NCBI GenBank assembly: GCA_965248175.1
Contig: OZ252093.1
Span: forward strand, 1,240,001-1,304,000
Direction of reading: 5' to 3'
Source: VXPQ01 sp965248175
Lineage (GTDB): Bacteria > Bacteroidota > Rhodothermia > Rhodothermales > VXPQ01
Length of the DNA stretch: 64,000 nucleotides
The notes below the pieces were generated by a model, which saw only the letters and a list, made by a program, of their open reading frames with translations, did not search any database and had not been told where the DNA came from. The position numbers and the translations under genes are program-made. Positions 1 through 8,985 of this stretch are shown one piece after another (positions within the stretch are counted from its first letter, which is position 1; each line of letters opens with the position of its first letter).

Positions 1-36
1 GAGTCCAATAAAGCATTCGCACACTTTCGGTTTTAA
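1..36 (+). CDS. rpsG: 30S ribosomal protein S7, 3-prime end only
   Basis: The first 36 bases read in frame 1 as ESNKAFAHFRF followed by TAA. This closely matches the usual bacterial S7 C-terminus (EANKAFAHYRW-type), and rpsG normally sits directly upstream of fusA in the str operon. Only these 11 codons are inside the window. S7 nucleates assembly of the head of the small subunit by binding the 3-prime major domain of 16S rRNA. The call rests on a short match plus synteny, so it is likely but not certain. Confidence 0.8.
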   Translation, partial: ESNKAFAHFRF

Positions 37-108
37 TGGAAACGATGTTGTTCGCAGCCTGTGGTCGCTTGTTTACGGCTGTGGGTTTGATCCATCGAAA
101 AAAAGATT

Positions 109-2205
109 ATGGCCAGCGTAAAGACGATACCGCTTGAAAAAACCCGCAATATTGGGATCATGGCCCATATTGATGCGGGGAAAACCACCACGACGGAGCG
201 CATTCTGTTTTATACGGGGCGCCTCCATCGCATGGGAGAGGTGCATGAGGGTGGTGCTACAATGGACTGGATGGAGCAGGAGAAGGAGCGTGGCATTACG
301 ATCACGAGTGCGGCGACCACCTGTTTCTGGAAAGATCATCGCATCAACATTATCGACACGCCGGGCCATGTGGATTTCACTATCGAAGTGGAACGTTCCC
401 TGCGCGTGCTTGATGGAGCTATTGCGCTTTTCTGCGCTGTAGGAGGGGTGGAACCTCAATCCGAGACGGTATGGCGTCAGGCCAACAAGTATGGCGTGCC
501 GCGCATTGCCTTTGTCAACAAGATGGATCGCACGGGGGCCGATTTCGAGAATACCGTGCAGATGATGCACGAACGGCTGAAAGCACATCCCATCCCTGTG
601 CAGATTCCTATTGGTGCAGGGGACATGTTTCGGGGTGTAATCGATCTGATTGAGGACAAGGCTATTGTTTGGCACGACGAATCGCAGGGGGCGACCTGGG
701 ATGAGATCGATGTCCCTGCGGATCTCAAGAAAGACGCTCGACACTGGCGCATTTACCTTCTCGAAGCGATTGCGGAGTACAACGATGCGCTCCTGATGAA
801 GTATCTCGAAGGCGAGGAGATCACGGCGCAGGAAATCAGAACGGCGGTGCGCGCGGCTACATTAAACATCGACATCACGCCGGTTTTCTGTGGCTCCGCG
901 TTCAAAAACAAGGGCGTGCAGCGTTTGCTGGACGGCGCCATTGCTTATCTGCCGGGCCCTGTTGACATTCCGGCGGTATCCGGCGTGCATCCCAGATCCG
1001 GACAGAAAGTGGAACGCCAGCCGGATCCGTCAGCCCCGTTCAGCGCCATTGCATTCAAAATCGCAACGGATCCCTACGTCGGGAAACTGACTTTTTTCCG
1101 CGTCTACAGCGGTACGCTCAACAAGGGTTCCCAGGTGCTGAATGCCTCCTCGCAGAAGAAGGAGCGGATTGGACGCATTCTCTTTATGCATGCGAACCAC
1201 CGCGAGGATGTCGAGCATGTAGTGGCTGGAGACATTGCGGCGGCAGTCGGGCTCAAGCAAATCAGAACGGGAGATACTTTGTGTGATCCCGGACACCCGG
1301 TTGTGCTCGAGCACATGGAATTTCCGGAGCCGGTCATTTGCATCGCGATCGAGCCGAAGACCAAGGCGGACGGGGACAAAATGTCGCAGGGCCTCATGAA
1401 GTTGTCCGAAGAAGACCCGACGTTCGTAGTCCGTACCGACGAGGAAACGGGACAGACGATCATTGCGGGGATGGGCGAATTACACCTTGAAATCATTGTG
1501 GACCGTCTGAAACGCGAGTTCCAGGTTGGCGCCAATGTCGGTCGCCCCCAGGTAGCGTATCGCGAAGCGATCACTGCCTCCTGGGACGAGCGCTACGTGC
1601 ACAAAAAGCAGACAGGGGGCCGCGGGCAATTTGCAGAGGTGCGCATCGAGTTCACGCCAACAGAGGATGGTGTGGGCTTCGAATTTGTCGACGAAGTCAA
1701 GGGGGGAAATATTCCGAAGGAGTTCATTTCCTCCGTAGAGAAGGGTATCAAGGCCGCTATGATGCAAGGACCATTGGCCGGTTATCCCATCGAAGGTGTA
1801 AAGGCTCGTCTCTACGACGGAAAATACCACGATGTGGATTCCGACCAGAATACCTTCGAGATTGCGGGTCGTATGGCTTTTCGTAGTGCGGCCCGAAAGG
1901 CAAGGCCGGTTATGAAGGAGCCCATTATGCATGTGGAGGTGGTCACACCGGAGGAGTACATGGGCGACGTGATTGGTGACCTGAACAGCCGTCGGGGGCG
2001 TATCGAGAGTATGGCTCCGCGTCAGGATGCACAGGGCATTACGGCATCCGTACCTCTGTCGGAGATGTTCGGGTACTCGACCGACCTTCGATCCATTACA
2101 CAAGGGCGAGCCATCTATACGATGCAATTTGACCATTACGAAGAGGCGCCGAAGAGCATTGCCGAGGAGATCGTTTCGTCAAACGCCGGAGCCGTTGCGG
2201 CATAG
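109..2205 (+). CDS. fusA: Elongation factor G
   Basis: EF-G is the translational GTPase that drives tRNA-mRNA translocation on the ribosome. The 698-residue product has the usual family length. The G-domain motifs are intact: P-loop AHIDAGKT at residues 19-26, switch I RGITIT at about 61-66, DTPGH at 83-87 and NKMD at 137-140. Domains II to V follow, including the domain IV stretch with GGRGQFAEV and the C-terminal YSTDLRSITQGRA. It lies 72 bases after the rpsG stop and 69 bases before tuf, the classical str-operon order. There is no strong Shine-Dalgarno sequence; the ATG was chosen because it gives the canonical N-terminus. Confidence 0.98.
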   Translation: MASVKTIPLEKTRNIGIMAHIDAGKTTTTERILFYTGRLHRMGEVHEGGATMDWMEQEKERGITITSAATTCFWKDHRINIIDTPGHVDFTIEVERSLRVLDGAIALFCAVGGVEPQSETVWRQANKYGVPRIAFVNKMDRTGADFENTVQMMHERLKAHPIPVQIPIGAGDMFRGVIDLIEDKAIVWHDESQGATWDEIDVPADLKKDARHWRIYLLEAIAEYNDALLMKYLEGEEITAQEIRTAVRAATLNIDITPVFCGSAFKNKGVQRLLDGAIAYLPGPVDIPAVSGVHPRSGQKVERQPDPSAPFSAIAFKIATDPYVGKLTFFRVYSGTLNKGSQVLNASSQKKERIGRILFMHANHREDVEHVVAGDIAAAVGLKQIRTGDTLCDPGHPVVLEHMEFPEPVICIAIEPKTKADGDKMSQGLMKLSEEDPTFVVRTDEETGQTIIAGMGELHLEIIVDRLKREFQVGANVGRPQVAYREAITASWDERYVHKKQTGGRGQFAEVRIEFTPTEDGVGFEFVDEVKGGNIPKEFISSVEKGIKAAMMQGPLAGYPIEGVKARLYDGKYHDVDSDQNTFEIAGRMAFRSAARKARPVMKEPIMHVEVVTPEEYMGDVIGDLNSRRGRIESMAPRQDAQGITASVPLSEMFGYSTDLRSITQGRAIYTMQFDHYEEAPKSIAEEIVSSNAGAVAA

Positions 2206-2274
2206 CCGCCGGGATGGCCACCATCACTGAAACCATTTTTCTGAACACGTTATCGCCAAACAGAGCATTCAGCC

Positions 2275-3471
2275 ATGGCCAAGGAAACTTTTGAGCGCAA
2301 TAAGCCTCACGTGAACATAGGCACGATCGGACATGTGGATCACGGAAAGACTACGCTGACGGCAGCAATTACGCTGGTTTTGAATCGTCGCGTGGAAGAT
2401 CCGGCGAATGCAATCCGTTCGTTCGATTCAATCGACAATGCCCCCGAAGAGCGCGAACGCGGCATCACGATCGCTACGGCGCACGTGGAGTACGCAACGG
2501 AGGCCCGCCATTATGCACATGTGGATTGTCCGGGACACGCAGACTATGTCAAGAACATGGTGACGGGAGCGGCCCAGATGGATGGAGCGATCCTCGTGGT
2601 GGCGGCCACCGACGGTCCCATGCCACAAACCCGGGAGCACATTCTGCTTGCTCGTCAGGTGGGCGTTCCCTACATCGTGGTGTTTTTGAACAAGGTGGAT
2701 CTTGTCGATGACGAGGAGTTGCTGGAACTCGTCGAAATGGAGGTTCGCGAGCTACTGGATAAATACGAGTTCCCCGGAGATGATACGCCAGTCATTTCAG
2801 GTTCTGCACTGGGTGCGCTGAATGGCGAAACGGAGTGGGAGGACAAGGTCATCGAGTTGATGTCAGCAGTGGATTCCTACATTCCGACGCCTGATCGCGA
2901 GATGGACAAGCCCTTTCTGATGCCTGTGGAGGACATTTTCTCCATTACGGGTCGCGGGACGGTTGCCACAGGGCGCATCGAGCGCGGCGTCGTCAATGTG
3001 GGTGAACGGGTGGATATTTTGGGTATGCAGGAAGAGAAACTGACCTCCACGGTGACGGGAGTGGAAATGTTCAGGAAGCTTCTTGACTCCGGTCAGGCCG
3101 GGGATAATGTAGGGTTGCTTCTTCGTGGCATCGACAAGGAGGCTATCGAGCGCGGGATGGTGATCTGCAAGCCGGGCTCTATTAAGCCCCACCGCCATTT
3201 TGAGTGCGAGGTGTATGTGTTGTCCAAGGAAGAAGGAGGGCGTCATACGCCGTTTTTCAAGGGATATCGCCCGCAGTTTTACTTTCGCACCACGGATGTA
3301 ACGGGGGATATCGAATTGCCTGCGGGCGTAGAGATGGTTATGCCCGGCGACAATACGCAGTTCGAGGTGAACCTGATTCAGCCGGTGGCGATGGAGGAAG
3401 GGTTGCGATTCGCGATTCGTGAAGGCGGCCGTACCGTGGGCGCCGGCGTGGTGACGAAAATACGGGATTAG
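2275..3471 (+). CDS. tuf: Elongation factor Tu
   Basis: EF-Tu is the GTPase that delivers aminoacyl-tRNA to the ribosomal A site. At 398 residues it matches the family. GHVDHGKT lies at residues 19-26, RGITI at 62-66, DCPGH at 84-88 and NKVD at 139-142. Beta-barrel domains II and III follow, with the conserved GRGTVATGRIERG motif. It sits between fusA and rpsJ, as in organisms where the str and S10 operons are joined. Only one copy is visible in this window. Confidence 0.98.
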   Translation: MAKETFERNKPHVNIGTIGHVDHGKTTLTAAITLVLNRRVEDPANAIRSFDSIDNAPEERERGITIATAHVEYATEARHYAHVDCPGHADYVKNMVTGAAQMDGAILVVAATDGPMPQTREHILLARQVGVPYIVVFLNKVDLVDDEELLELVEMEVRELLDKYEFPGDDTPVISGSALGALNGETEWEDKVIELMSAVDSYIPTPDREMDKPFLMPVEDIFSITGRGTVATGRIERGVVNVGERVDILGMQEEKLTSTVTGVEMFRKLLDSGQAGDNVGLLLRGIDKEAIERGMVICKPGSIKPHRHFECEVYVLSKEEGGRHTPFFKGYRPQFYFRTTDVTGDIELPAGVEMVMPGDNTQFEVNLIQPVAMEEGLRFAIREGGRTVGAGVVTKIRD

Positions 3472-3486
3472 CAGGAACGAGATATA

Positions 3487-3511
3487 GCCACCGGCTCTCT
3501 GGGGTGGTGGC
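3487..3511 (+). terminator. Hairpin between tuf and rpsJ
   Basis: GCCACC (3487-3492) pairs with GGTGGC (3506-3511) across a 13-base loop. The hairpin starts 15 bases after the tuf stop and ends 15 bases before the rpsJ start. There is no U-tract, so it is more likely an attenuator, pause or RNA-processing site at the str/S10 junction than a full terminator. No experimental support. Confidence 0.3.
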
Positions 3512-3526
3512 GTGACCGGAAGGATC

Positions 3527-3838
3527 ATGGCGGTAAATCAGAAAATTCGAATCAAGCTCAGGTCGTACGACCATCGACTGATCGACAAGAGTGCGGGGAA
3601 AATACTCCGTACGGTGAAATCGACCGGTGCTGTCGTAAGTGGACCGATTCCTCTTCCTACGAAGCGGTCGGTCTATACCGTGCTGCGCAGTCCGCATGTG
3701 GACAAGAAAAGTCGAGAGCAGTTCGAAACACGGAGTCACGAGCGCCTGATCGATATCCTGTCCACAAGCAGCAAGACCGTGGATGCGCTTATGAAGCTGG
3801 AGCTTCCGAGCGGCGTCGATGTGGAGATCAAAGTATGA
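3527..3838 (+). CDS. rpsJ: 30S ribosomal protein S10
   Basis: S10 is a small-subunit head protein, also known as NusE in antitermination complexes. The product of 103 residues begins MAVNQKIRIKLRSYDHRLID and contains the conserved GPIPLPTKR segment and the terminal LPSGVDVEIKV. The ATG at 3527 was preferred over an upstream in-frame GTG at 3512 because GGAAGGA lies just before it and the protein then has the normal length. Its stop overlaps, in an ATGA arrangement, the possible start of the lipoprotein gene that follows, an unusual neighbour for rpsJ. Confidence 0.97.
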   Translation: MAVNQKIRIKLRSYDHRLIDKSAGKILRTVKSTGAVVSGPIPLPTKRSVYTVLRSPHVDKKSREQFETRSHERLIDILSTSSKTVDALMKLELPSGVDVEIKV

Positions 3839-4335
3839 CCTCTGATCTCAAATCAGGCAAGAGAACGATGACAAGGAGAACATTCTCTATAGTAGCCTTA
3901 CTGGCTTTTCTGGTCGTGGGGTGCGATTCGAACGATGACGGCCCCTCCGACGCGGAGAGGTTTGTCGGAACCTGGACGGCTACCGGTATCCGTGACAGCA
4001 ATGGAGATCAATCGGGAGAATTTGTGGCGCTTGTGAACAGCCTGACAGCCGTATTTCAGGCGGGCGACGAAGATCCTGCCTTCTTGATTACGGCAGATTA
4101 CAAGGACGACTCGGGGCGCGAGGACGTGACGCTTGGCGGAACCTATGCGGTGGATGACGGAGCGCGAACGCTCACGTTGACGATTCCCAGTGGCGCGAAT
4201 GTCCCGTTCAACTATGCTTTTCAAAACGACACGCTGGTGAATCTTTCGTCCAGGGCGGTGTTCATTAACGACATTTTCGACCCGAGTACGCCGTACGAGG
4301 GTACGGTCACGATCATTGTTCAGAAGCAGTCATAA
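3835..4335 (+). CDS. Small putative lipoprotein lodged inside the S10 operon
   Basis: This is a product I do not recognise, encoded between rpsJ and rplC where almost all bacteria have no gene. The ATG at 3835 overlaps the rpsJ stop; a second in-frame ATG at 3868 gives a cleaner lipoprotein signal (MTRRTFSIVALLAFLVVGC), with VVGC as the lipobox, and a 155-residue precursor. After the cysteine come an acidic linker (SNDDGPSDAE) and a region beginning RFVGTWTATGI that resembles the start of lipocalin-like or calycin-type beta-barrel domains (F-x-G-T-W), only by eye. It ends two bases before the rplC ATG, so it is almost certainly co-transcribed with ribosomal proteins although its product should be exported. 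Confidence 0.82.
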   Translation: MTSDLKSGKRTMTRRTFSIVALLAFLVVGCDSNDDGPSDAERFVGTWTATGIRDSNGDQSGEFVALVNSLTAVFQAGDEDPAFLITADYKDDSGREDVTLGGTYAVDDGARTLTLTIPSGANVPFNYAFQNDTLVNLSSRAVFINDIFDPSTPYEGTVTIIVQKQS

Positions 4336-4337
4336 CC

Positions 4338-4973
4338 ATGGGCGGGCTGATCGGCAAAAAAGTTGGCATGACCAGTGTATTCGACGAGATCGGGAATAAT
4401 ATTCCCTGTACGCTCGTCGAAGTCACGCCGAATGTAGTCACCCAGGTGAAGTCTGCCGATGGAGTGGATGGCTACGACGCGGTGCAACTTGCAGCAGTCG
4501 AGCGCAAGACCAAACGGGCAACGCGCGCCCGACGCGGCCATTATGAGCGGGCGGGGACCTCGCCCAAGCAAAAATCGGTCGAATTTCGCTGTGATTTTGT
4601 TGGGCAAGAGATATCGCTCGGAGACGAAATTGCCGTAGGCGATGTGTTCGCGGAAGGCGATATCGTGGATGTCGTCGGTATTTCGAAAGGGAAAGGTTTC
4701 CAGGGCGTTGTGCGTCGGCACGGCTTCAAGGGGGTCGGCTCGCGCACGCACGGGCAGCACAATCGGCAGCGTGCGCCAGGGTCTATCGGTGCATCCTCCG
4801 ATCCTTCCCGTGTGTTTCCCGGCATGAAGATGGCCGGGCGTCAGGGCAACGCTCGTACGACTGTGCAGAACCTTGAAGTAGTGCAGGTGCTGGGTGAGCA
4901 GCATGTTATTCTGCTGAAGGGCGCCGTACCAGGCCCCAAAGGAGGCTTTGTCACTATCCATAAAAAGAAATGA
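4338..4973 (+). CDS. rplC: 50S ribosomal protein L3
   Basis: L3 binds near the peptidyl-transferase centre and helps initiate large-subunit assembly. The 211-residue protein begins MGGLIGKKVGMTSVFDEIG and carries the conserved central loop with SRTHGQHNRQRAPGSIG and FPGMKMAGRQG, which reaches toward the catalytic core. The ATG lies two bases after the inserted lipoprotein gene; rplD follows after 55 bases. Length and order are otherwise normal for the S10 operon. Confidence 0.97.
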   Translation: MGGLIGKKVGMTSVFDEIGNNIPCTLVEVTPNVVTQVKSADGVDGYDAVQLAAVERKTKRATRARRGHYERAGTSPKQKSVEFRCDFVGQEISLGDEIAVGDVFAEGDIVDVVGISKGKGFQGVVRRHGFKGVGSRTHGQHNRQRAPGSIGASSDPSRVFPGMKMAGRQGNARTTVQNLEVVQVLGEQHVILLKGAVPGPKGGFVTIHKKK

Positions 4974-5028
4974 TCGCCCTGTTTCGGGCCGGGGGGATGC
5001 CCCGCCGCTTGCCCGCGCAGGAACGCGC

Positions 5029-5691
5029 ATGTCCGGATACATTATGAAGGTCAAGGTTTTCGGTTCTGACGGGAGTGCGACAAAGCGCGAGGTTCAACTG
5101 GACCCCTCGGTGTTTGTTGTCGAACCCAATGACCATGTTATCTGGCTGGATGTACGGAGAATACAGGCCACTGCGCGGCAGGGAACGCATAAAACGAAGG
5201 AACGCAGTGAGGTGCAGGGCAGCACGCGGAAAATGTATCGCCAGAAAGGTACAGGGTATGCACGCGCGGGCGCCAGAACATCGTCGCTTCGCCGGAGTGG
5301 CGGAACGTTTTTTGGCCCGCGTCCGCGGCAATACGGTTTCAAGATGAATACGAAGACGAGCCGCCTTGCTCGCCGGTCCGCATTCAGTTACAAGGCGCAG
5401 GGAAATGCGTTGCGCGTTGTGGGAGCTCTTAAGTATGACCAGCCCGATTCCCGAAAGCTTTCCGGGCTCATGACGGCGATGGAGCTTTCCGGCAACAAGG
5501 TGCTTGTGCTTACGGAAATGCATAGTCCGGAGGTGTATCGTTCAAGCAGTAATCTTCCGCGCGTCCGGGTTAAAGAGGCGCGGCATGTTTCGACACTCGA
5601 CATTCTCGAAGCAGATGTGGTGATATTCGAGGAAGAGGCCCTGGCAATACTCACCCGGCTGCTTGGATCAAGTGAAAAGGCTACGGCCTGA
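5029..5691 (+). CDS. rplD: 50S ribosomal protein L4
   Basis: L4 lines the exit tunnel. The conserved internal extension is visible as RKMYRQKGTGYARAGARTSS followed by SGGTFFGPRPR. An open frame extends back to 4948, inside rplC, but the ATG at 5029 has AGGAA at a good distance and gives 220 residues; an ATG at 5044 (MKVKVFG) is a second possibility. No E. coli-type S10 leader was looked for in detail. Confidence 0.95.
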   Translation: MSGYIMKVKVFGSDGSATKREVQLDPSVFVVEPNDHVIWLDVRRIQATARQGTHKTKERSEVQGSTRKMYRQKGTGYARAGARTSSLRRSGGTFFGPRPRQYGFKMNTKTSRLARRSAFSYKAQGNALRVVGALKYDQPDSRKLSGLMTAMELSGNKVLVLTEMHSPEVYRSSSNLPRVRVKEARHVSTLDILEADVVIFEEEALAILTRLLGSSEKATA

Positions 5692-5726
5692 GCCGGATAT
5701 AGCGAACGGATCGACGGAAAATCGCC

Positions 5727-6026
5727 ATGCGTAACGACATACTCATCCAGCCACTGGTTACCGAAAAGCTGACGAGGCTCATGGAAGAGAACCATTACAC
5801 ATTCCATGTCCGGCTGGACGCCAATAAGGTCGAGATCAAAAAAGCGGTGCAGGAACGTTACCCGTCTGCCTCGATCAAGAAGGTTCGCACCTATATCGTT
5901 CGGGGCAAGCAACGCAGTCAGCGTACCCGGCGTGGCATCGTGCAGGGACGCACTGCCCGGCACAAGCGGGCTATTATAACGCTTCACCCGGATTCGGAGC
6001 CGATCGACTTTTTCGAGCAGGTTTAA
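5727..6026 (+). CDS. rplW: 50S ribosomal protein L23
   Basis: L23 lies at the tunnel exit and is the docking site for trigger factor and SRP. The 99-residue product starts MRNDILIQPLVTEKLTRLME, containing the family hallmark LVTEK, and includes the basic loop RGKQRSQRTRRG that contacts 23S rRNA. It sits in the normal place between rplD and rplB, 35 bases after the rplD stop. Confidence 0.96.
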   Translation: MRNDILIQPLVTEKLTRLMEENHYTFHVRLDANKVEIKKAVQERYPSASIKKVRTYIVRGKQRSQRTRRGIVQGRTARHKRAIITLHPDSEPIDFFEQV

Positions 6027-6073
6027 TACACATTGCGAAGCAGGGGCTTATCCCCAGCAGGAGCGCTCTACCC

Positions 6074-6898
6074 ATGGCCATCAGGAAAGTAAAGCCGACG
6101 TCCAACGCCAGGCGGCAATATACGCTCGATGCCTTCGACGACATTACCTCGTCGAAGCCCGAGAAAAGTTTGCTGGCTCCGCTGAAGCATAAGGCCGGTC
6201 GCAACAACACGGGTCGGATTACGACCCGCCACCAGGGTGGGGGACACAAGCGGCGGTATCGCATCATCGACTTCAAGCGCGACAAAACGGGGGTCCCGGC
6301 GCGGGTTGCTACCATTGAGTATGACCCAAATCGTTCGGCCCGCATTGCGCTTCTGGCCTACGCCGACGGCGAAAAGCGCTATATCATTGCTCCCGATGGC
6401 GTAGGAGTGGGTATGACTCTTCAGAATGGCCCGGATGCGCCGCCCGAACCGGGCAACTGCCTCCCGCTGTCCAGCATTCCCCTCGGCACGCAAGTACATG
6501 CTATTGAAATGCGCCCCGGAAAAGGAGCGCAACTGGCTCGCTCAGCCGGCGCCAGTGCACAGCTCACGGCGCGCGAAGGGAAGTTAGCCACACTCAAACT
6601 TCCTTCCGGAGAGACTCGCCTTGTTCCTGTGCGGTGCATGGCGACAATCGGTACGGCGAGCAACCCGGATCATATGAACATCGACATCGGAAAGGCCGGA
6701 CGTAGCCGGTGGCTCGGCATACGTCCGAAGACGCGCGGTGTGGCGATGAATCCGGTTGATCACCCGATGGGCGGTGGGGAAGGGAAGGCCTCCGGGGGAC
6801 TGCCACGCTCTCCGCATGGTGTGCCGGCCAAGGGGTACAAGACACGCAAGAAAAACAAGCAATCCAACAAGTACATTATCCGACGCCGGAGCCGATAG
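6074..6898 (+). CDS. rplB: 50S ribosomal protein L2
   Basis: L2 is needed for subunit association and peptidyl-transferase activity. The product is 274 residues, the usual size. The N-terminal RNA-binding part contains GRNNTGRITTRHQGGGHKRR and the C-terminal part has the invariant NPVDHPMGGGEGKASGG, including the histidine near the catalytic centre, and ends in a basic KKNKQSNKYIIRRRSR tail. Order rplW-rplB-rpsS is canonical. Confidence 0.98.
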   Translation: MAIRKVKPTSNARRQYTLDAFDDITSSKPEKSLLAPLKHKAGRNNTGRITTRHQGGGHKRRYRIIDFKRDKTGVPARVATIEYDPNRSARIALLAYADGEKRYIIAPDGVGVGMTLQNGPDAPPEPGNCLPLSSIPLGTQVHAIEMRPGKGAQLARSAGASAQLTAREGKLATLKLPSGETRLVPVRCMATIGTASNPDHMNIDIGKAGRSRWLGIRPKTRGVAMNPVDHPMGGGEGKASGGLPRSPHGVPAKGYKTRKKNKQSNKYIIRRRSR

Positions 6899-6946
6899 GC
6901 GCCGTTCCGCGCCCGATCGTTTCCAGAAGGATCAGATTACAGCAAG

Positions 6947-7231
6947 ATGGCACGTTCACTACGCAAAGGGCCTTACGTTCACTTTAAGTTGCAAGGCAAG
7001 GTTGACGCCTTGAACAAGAGTAACTCAAAAAAGGTGATCAAAACCTGGAGTCGGGGTTCCATGATCACGCCGGAATTCGTCGGGCATACATTCGCCGTAC
7101 ACAACGGGAAGCAGTTTATCCCCGTATATGTGACGGAGAATATGGTCGGACACAAATTGGGCGAGTTTTCGCCCACACGTTCTTTTAGGGGACACGCCGG
7201 GAAGAACACAGACAAGCGCATGAAACGATAA
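6947..7231 (+). CDS. rpsS: 30S ribosomal protein S19
   Basis: S19 is a head protein that forms a complex with S13 and contacts the A-site finger. The 94-residue sequence begins MARSLRKGPYVHFKLQGKV and contains TWSRGSMITPEFVGHTFAVH and GHKLGEFSPTRSFRGHAGK, all signature segments. It follows rplB by 48 bases and precedes rplV. Confidence 0.97.
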   Translation: MARSLRKGPYVHFKLQGKVDALNKSNSKKVIKTWSRGSMITPEFVGHTFAVHNGKQFIPVYVTENMVGHKLGEFSPTRSFRGHAGKNTDKRMKR

Positions 7232-7300
7232 CAGACAAAGTCGCGCTCCGCGTTACCGCGCTGGCCCTGCCGGGCTTTGCATAGTATACCAGGCCGCACG

Positions 7301-7687
7301 ATGTATATGGAAGCACACGCCATCAGAAAGCACATTCGGGGTTCGCCTCGCAAGATGCGTACGGTTATCAATCTCGTTCGCGGGAAGACGGTCGCCGATG
7401 CACTCAGCATTCTGCACTATCAGCCGCACAGGATAACCCGCCCGGTCGAATTGACGATTCAATCAGCGGTCTACAACCTGATGGACAGGAACCCGGATGA
7501 TCGTTTTGAAGAAAATGATCTGGTAGTAAAGGAGATACGAGCGGACGAAGGGACACGCATGAAACGTTTTCGTCCGGTGTCCCGTGGTCGTGCGCACCCC
7601 ATACTCAAGCGTTCGTGCCACCTGACGGTGGTGGTGGCGACGACGGGCGAGGCCGAAGCGGAACAGCCAGATGACGACGACGCGTGA
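7301..7687 (+). CDS. rplV: 50S ribosomal protein L22
   Basis: L22 forms part of the exit tunnel and is a macrolide-resistance site. The core reads HIRGSPRKMRTVINLVRGKTV near the N-terminus, with the tunnel hairpin around RMKRFRPVSRGRAHPILKRS. Start choice: ATG at 7301, with AGG seven bases upstream, gives 128 residues; ATG at 7307 (MEAHAIRKH) and an in-frame TTG at 7277 are alternatives. The C-terminus carries a short acidic tail (EAEAEQPDDDDA) beyond the usual domain. Confidence 0.95.
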   Translation: MYMEAHAIRKHIRGSPRKMRTVINLVRGKTVADALSILHYQPHRITRPVELTIQSAVYNLMDRNPDDRFEENDLVVKEIRADEGTRMKRFRPVSRGRAHPILKRSCHLTVVVATTGEAEAEQPDDDDA

Positions 7688-7736
7688 AACGCCATCACGT
7701 ACCCACAGGACTTGACACGCTAAACAGAGAAAGGCA

Positions 7737-8480
7737 TTGGGTCAGAAAACACATCCGGTCGGATTTCGATTAGGCATCATTCGGGGTTGGGATTCCAACT
7801 GGTATGCTACCCGGGATCTTCCAGCAAAACTTGTTGAGGACGAAGAAATTCGCCGGTATCTGGCGACGCGTCTGCGTCGTGCGGGGTTGAGCCGTTGCGT
7901 TATCGAACGTACGCTGAAGAGCGTGGTGCTGACGTTACATACGAGTCGCCCCGGCGTCGTCATTGGCCGTAGTGGCAGCGAGGTGGAGAAGCTCCGGGAG
8001 GAGATCAAGAAACTGACGAACAAAGAGGACATTCGGATAAACATCAACGAAATCAAGCGTCCTGAACTTGATGCCGAACTGGTCGCTCAGAACGTAGCTC
8101 AGCAGTTGGAGGGCCGCGTTTCGTTCCGTCGAGCCATGAAGCAGGCGGTTACGGCGGCCATCCGCATGGGGGCGGAAGGCATCCGTATTCGTGTTGCAGG
8201 GCGTCTTGGCGGTGCAGAGATGGGCCGCACAGAGCAGTATCTTGAAGGACGCGTTCCCCTGCACACCATCCGGGCCGACATTGATTTCGCCCAGGCGACA
8301 TCCCACACTATTTACGGTTCTATCGGCGTGAAAGTATGGATATATCGGGGCGAAATTCTCGGTAAGCCAGATTTGAGCCCGAATATCCAGGCGCAGCGAC
8401 AGCAAATGCAGCAACAGTTCCAGCCGCCGGCTCGCAAGCGCCGAAGCCGTCGCCCACGTGGTGGCGACCAATCGTCCTGA
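7737..8480 (+). CDS. rpsC: 30S ribosomal protein S3
   Basis: S3 is a component of the mRNA entry channel. The protein begins GQKTHPVGFRLGIIRGWDSN after the initiator, contains the KH-domain loop VVIGRSGSEVEKLREEI, and has the C-terminal domain with RVAGRLGGAEMGRTE. The only credible start is TTG at 7737, with AGAGAAAGG close upstream; no in-frame ATG fits the conserved N-terminus. After about residue 220 there is a glutamine-rich then basic tail (QQMQQQFQPPARKRRSRRPR), a lineage-type extension. Length 247 residues. Confidence 0.96.
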   Translation: MGQKTHPVGFRLGIIRGWDSNWYATRDLPAKLVEDEEIRRYLATRLRRAGLSRCVIERTLKSVVLTLHTSRPGVVIGRSGSEVEKLREEIKKLTNKEDIRININEIKRPELDAELVAQNVAQQLEGRVSFRRAMKQAVTAAIRMGAEGIRIRVAGRLGGAEMGRTEQYLEGRVPLHTIRADIDFAQATSHTIYGSIGVKVWIYRGEILGKPDLSPNIQAQRQQMQQQFQPPARKRRSRRPRGGDQSS

Positions 8481-8523
8481 CCATTGTTTTCTCTCACTCA
8501 GAGATTCGAGATAGAGGATAGCC

Positions 8524-8964
8524 ATGTTAATGCCGAAGCGCACAAAGTATCGGAAGTACCAGAAAGGACGCATCAAGGGGAATGCATACCGGGGAGCAAG
8601 CGTCAATTTTGGGGATTTCGGTATCAAGGCACTGGAGCCGGGTCGTATTACCAGCCGGCAGATCGAGGCCGCACGTATTGCCATGACGCGTCGAATGAAG
8701 CGTGTCGGCAAGGTGTGGATTCGCATTTTTCCGGACAAGCCGATTACGAAAAAACCGGCAGAAACTCGTATGGGCAAGGGCAAAGGCTCTCCAGAGTATT
8801 GGGCCACCAATGTGAAGCCGGGACGCATCTTGTTCGAGATCGGCGGGGGCATCCCGGAAGAATTGGCTCGGGAGGCGCTTCGGCTTGCTCGGCACAAGTT
8901 GCCGATCAAGACAAAGTTTGTAAAGCGCCCGGATTACCAGCCCCCCGAATCTGTCGGACGATAG
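8524..8964 (+). CDS. rplP: 50S ribosomal protein L16
   Basis: L16 helps position A-site tRNA and is needed for late 50S assembly. The 146-residue product starts MLMPKRTKYRKYQKGRIKG and contains ITSRQIEAARIAMTRRMKR and RMGKGKGSPEYWA, the family signature around the site contacting the A-site tRNA elbow. A second ATG at 8530 would remove two residues; the first is conventional. Order rpsC-rplP-rpmC is canonical. Confidence 0.97.
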   Translation: MLMPKRTKYRKYQKGRIKGNAYRGASVNFGDFGIKALEPGRITSRQIEAARIAMTRRMKRVGKVWIRIFPDKPITKKPAETRMGKGKGSPEYWATNVKPGRILFEIGGGIPEELAREALRLARHKLPIKTKFVKRPDYQPPESVGR

Positions 8965-8985
8965 CGAATCCCATCGGAGCATGCC

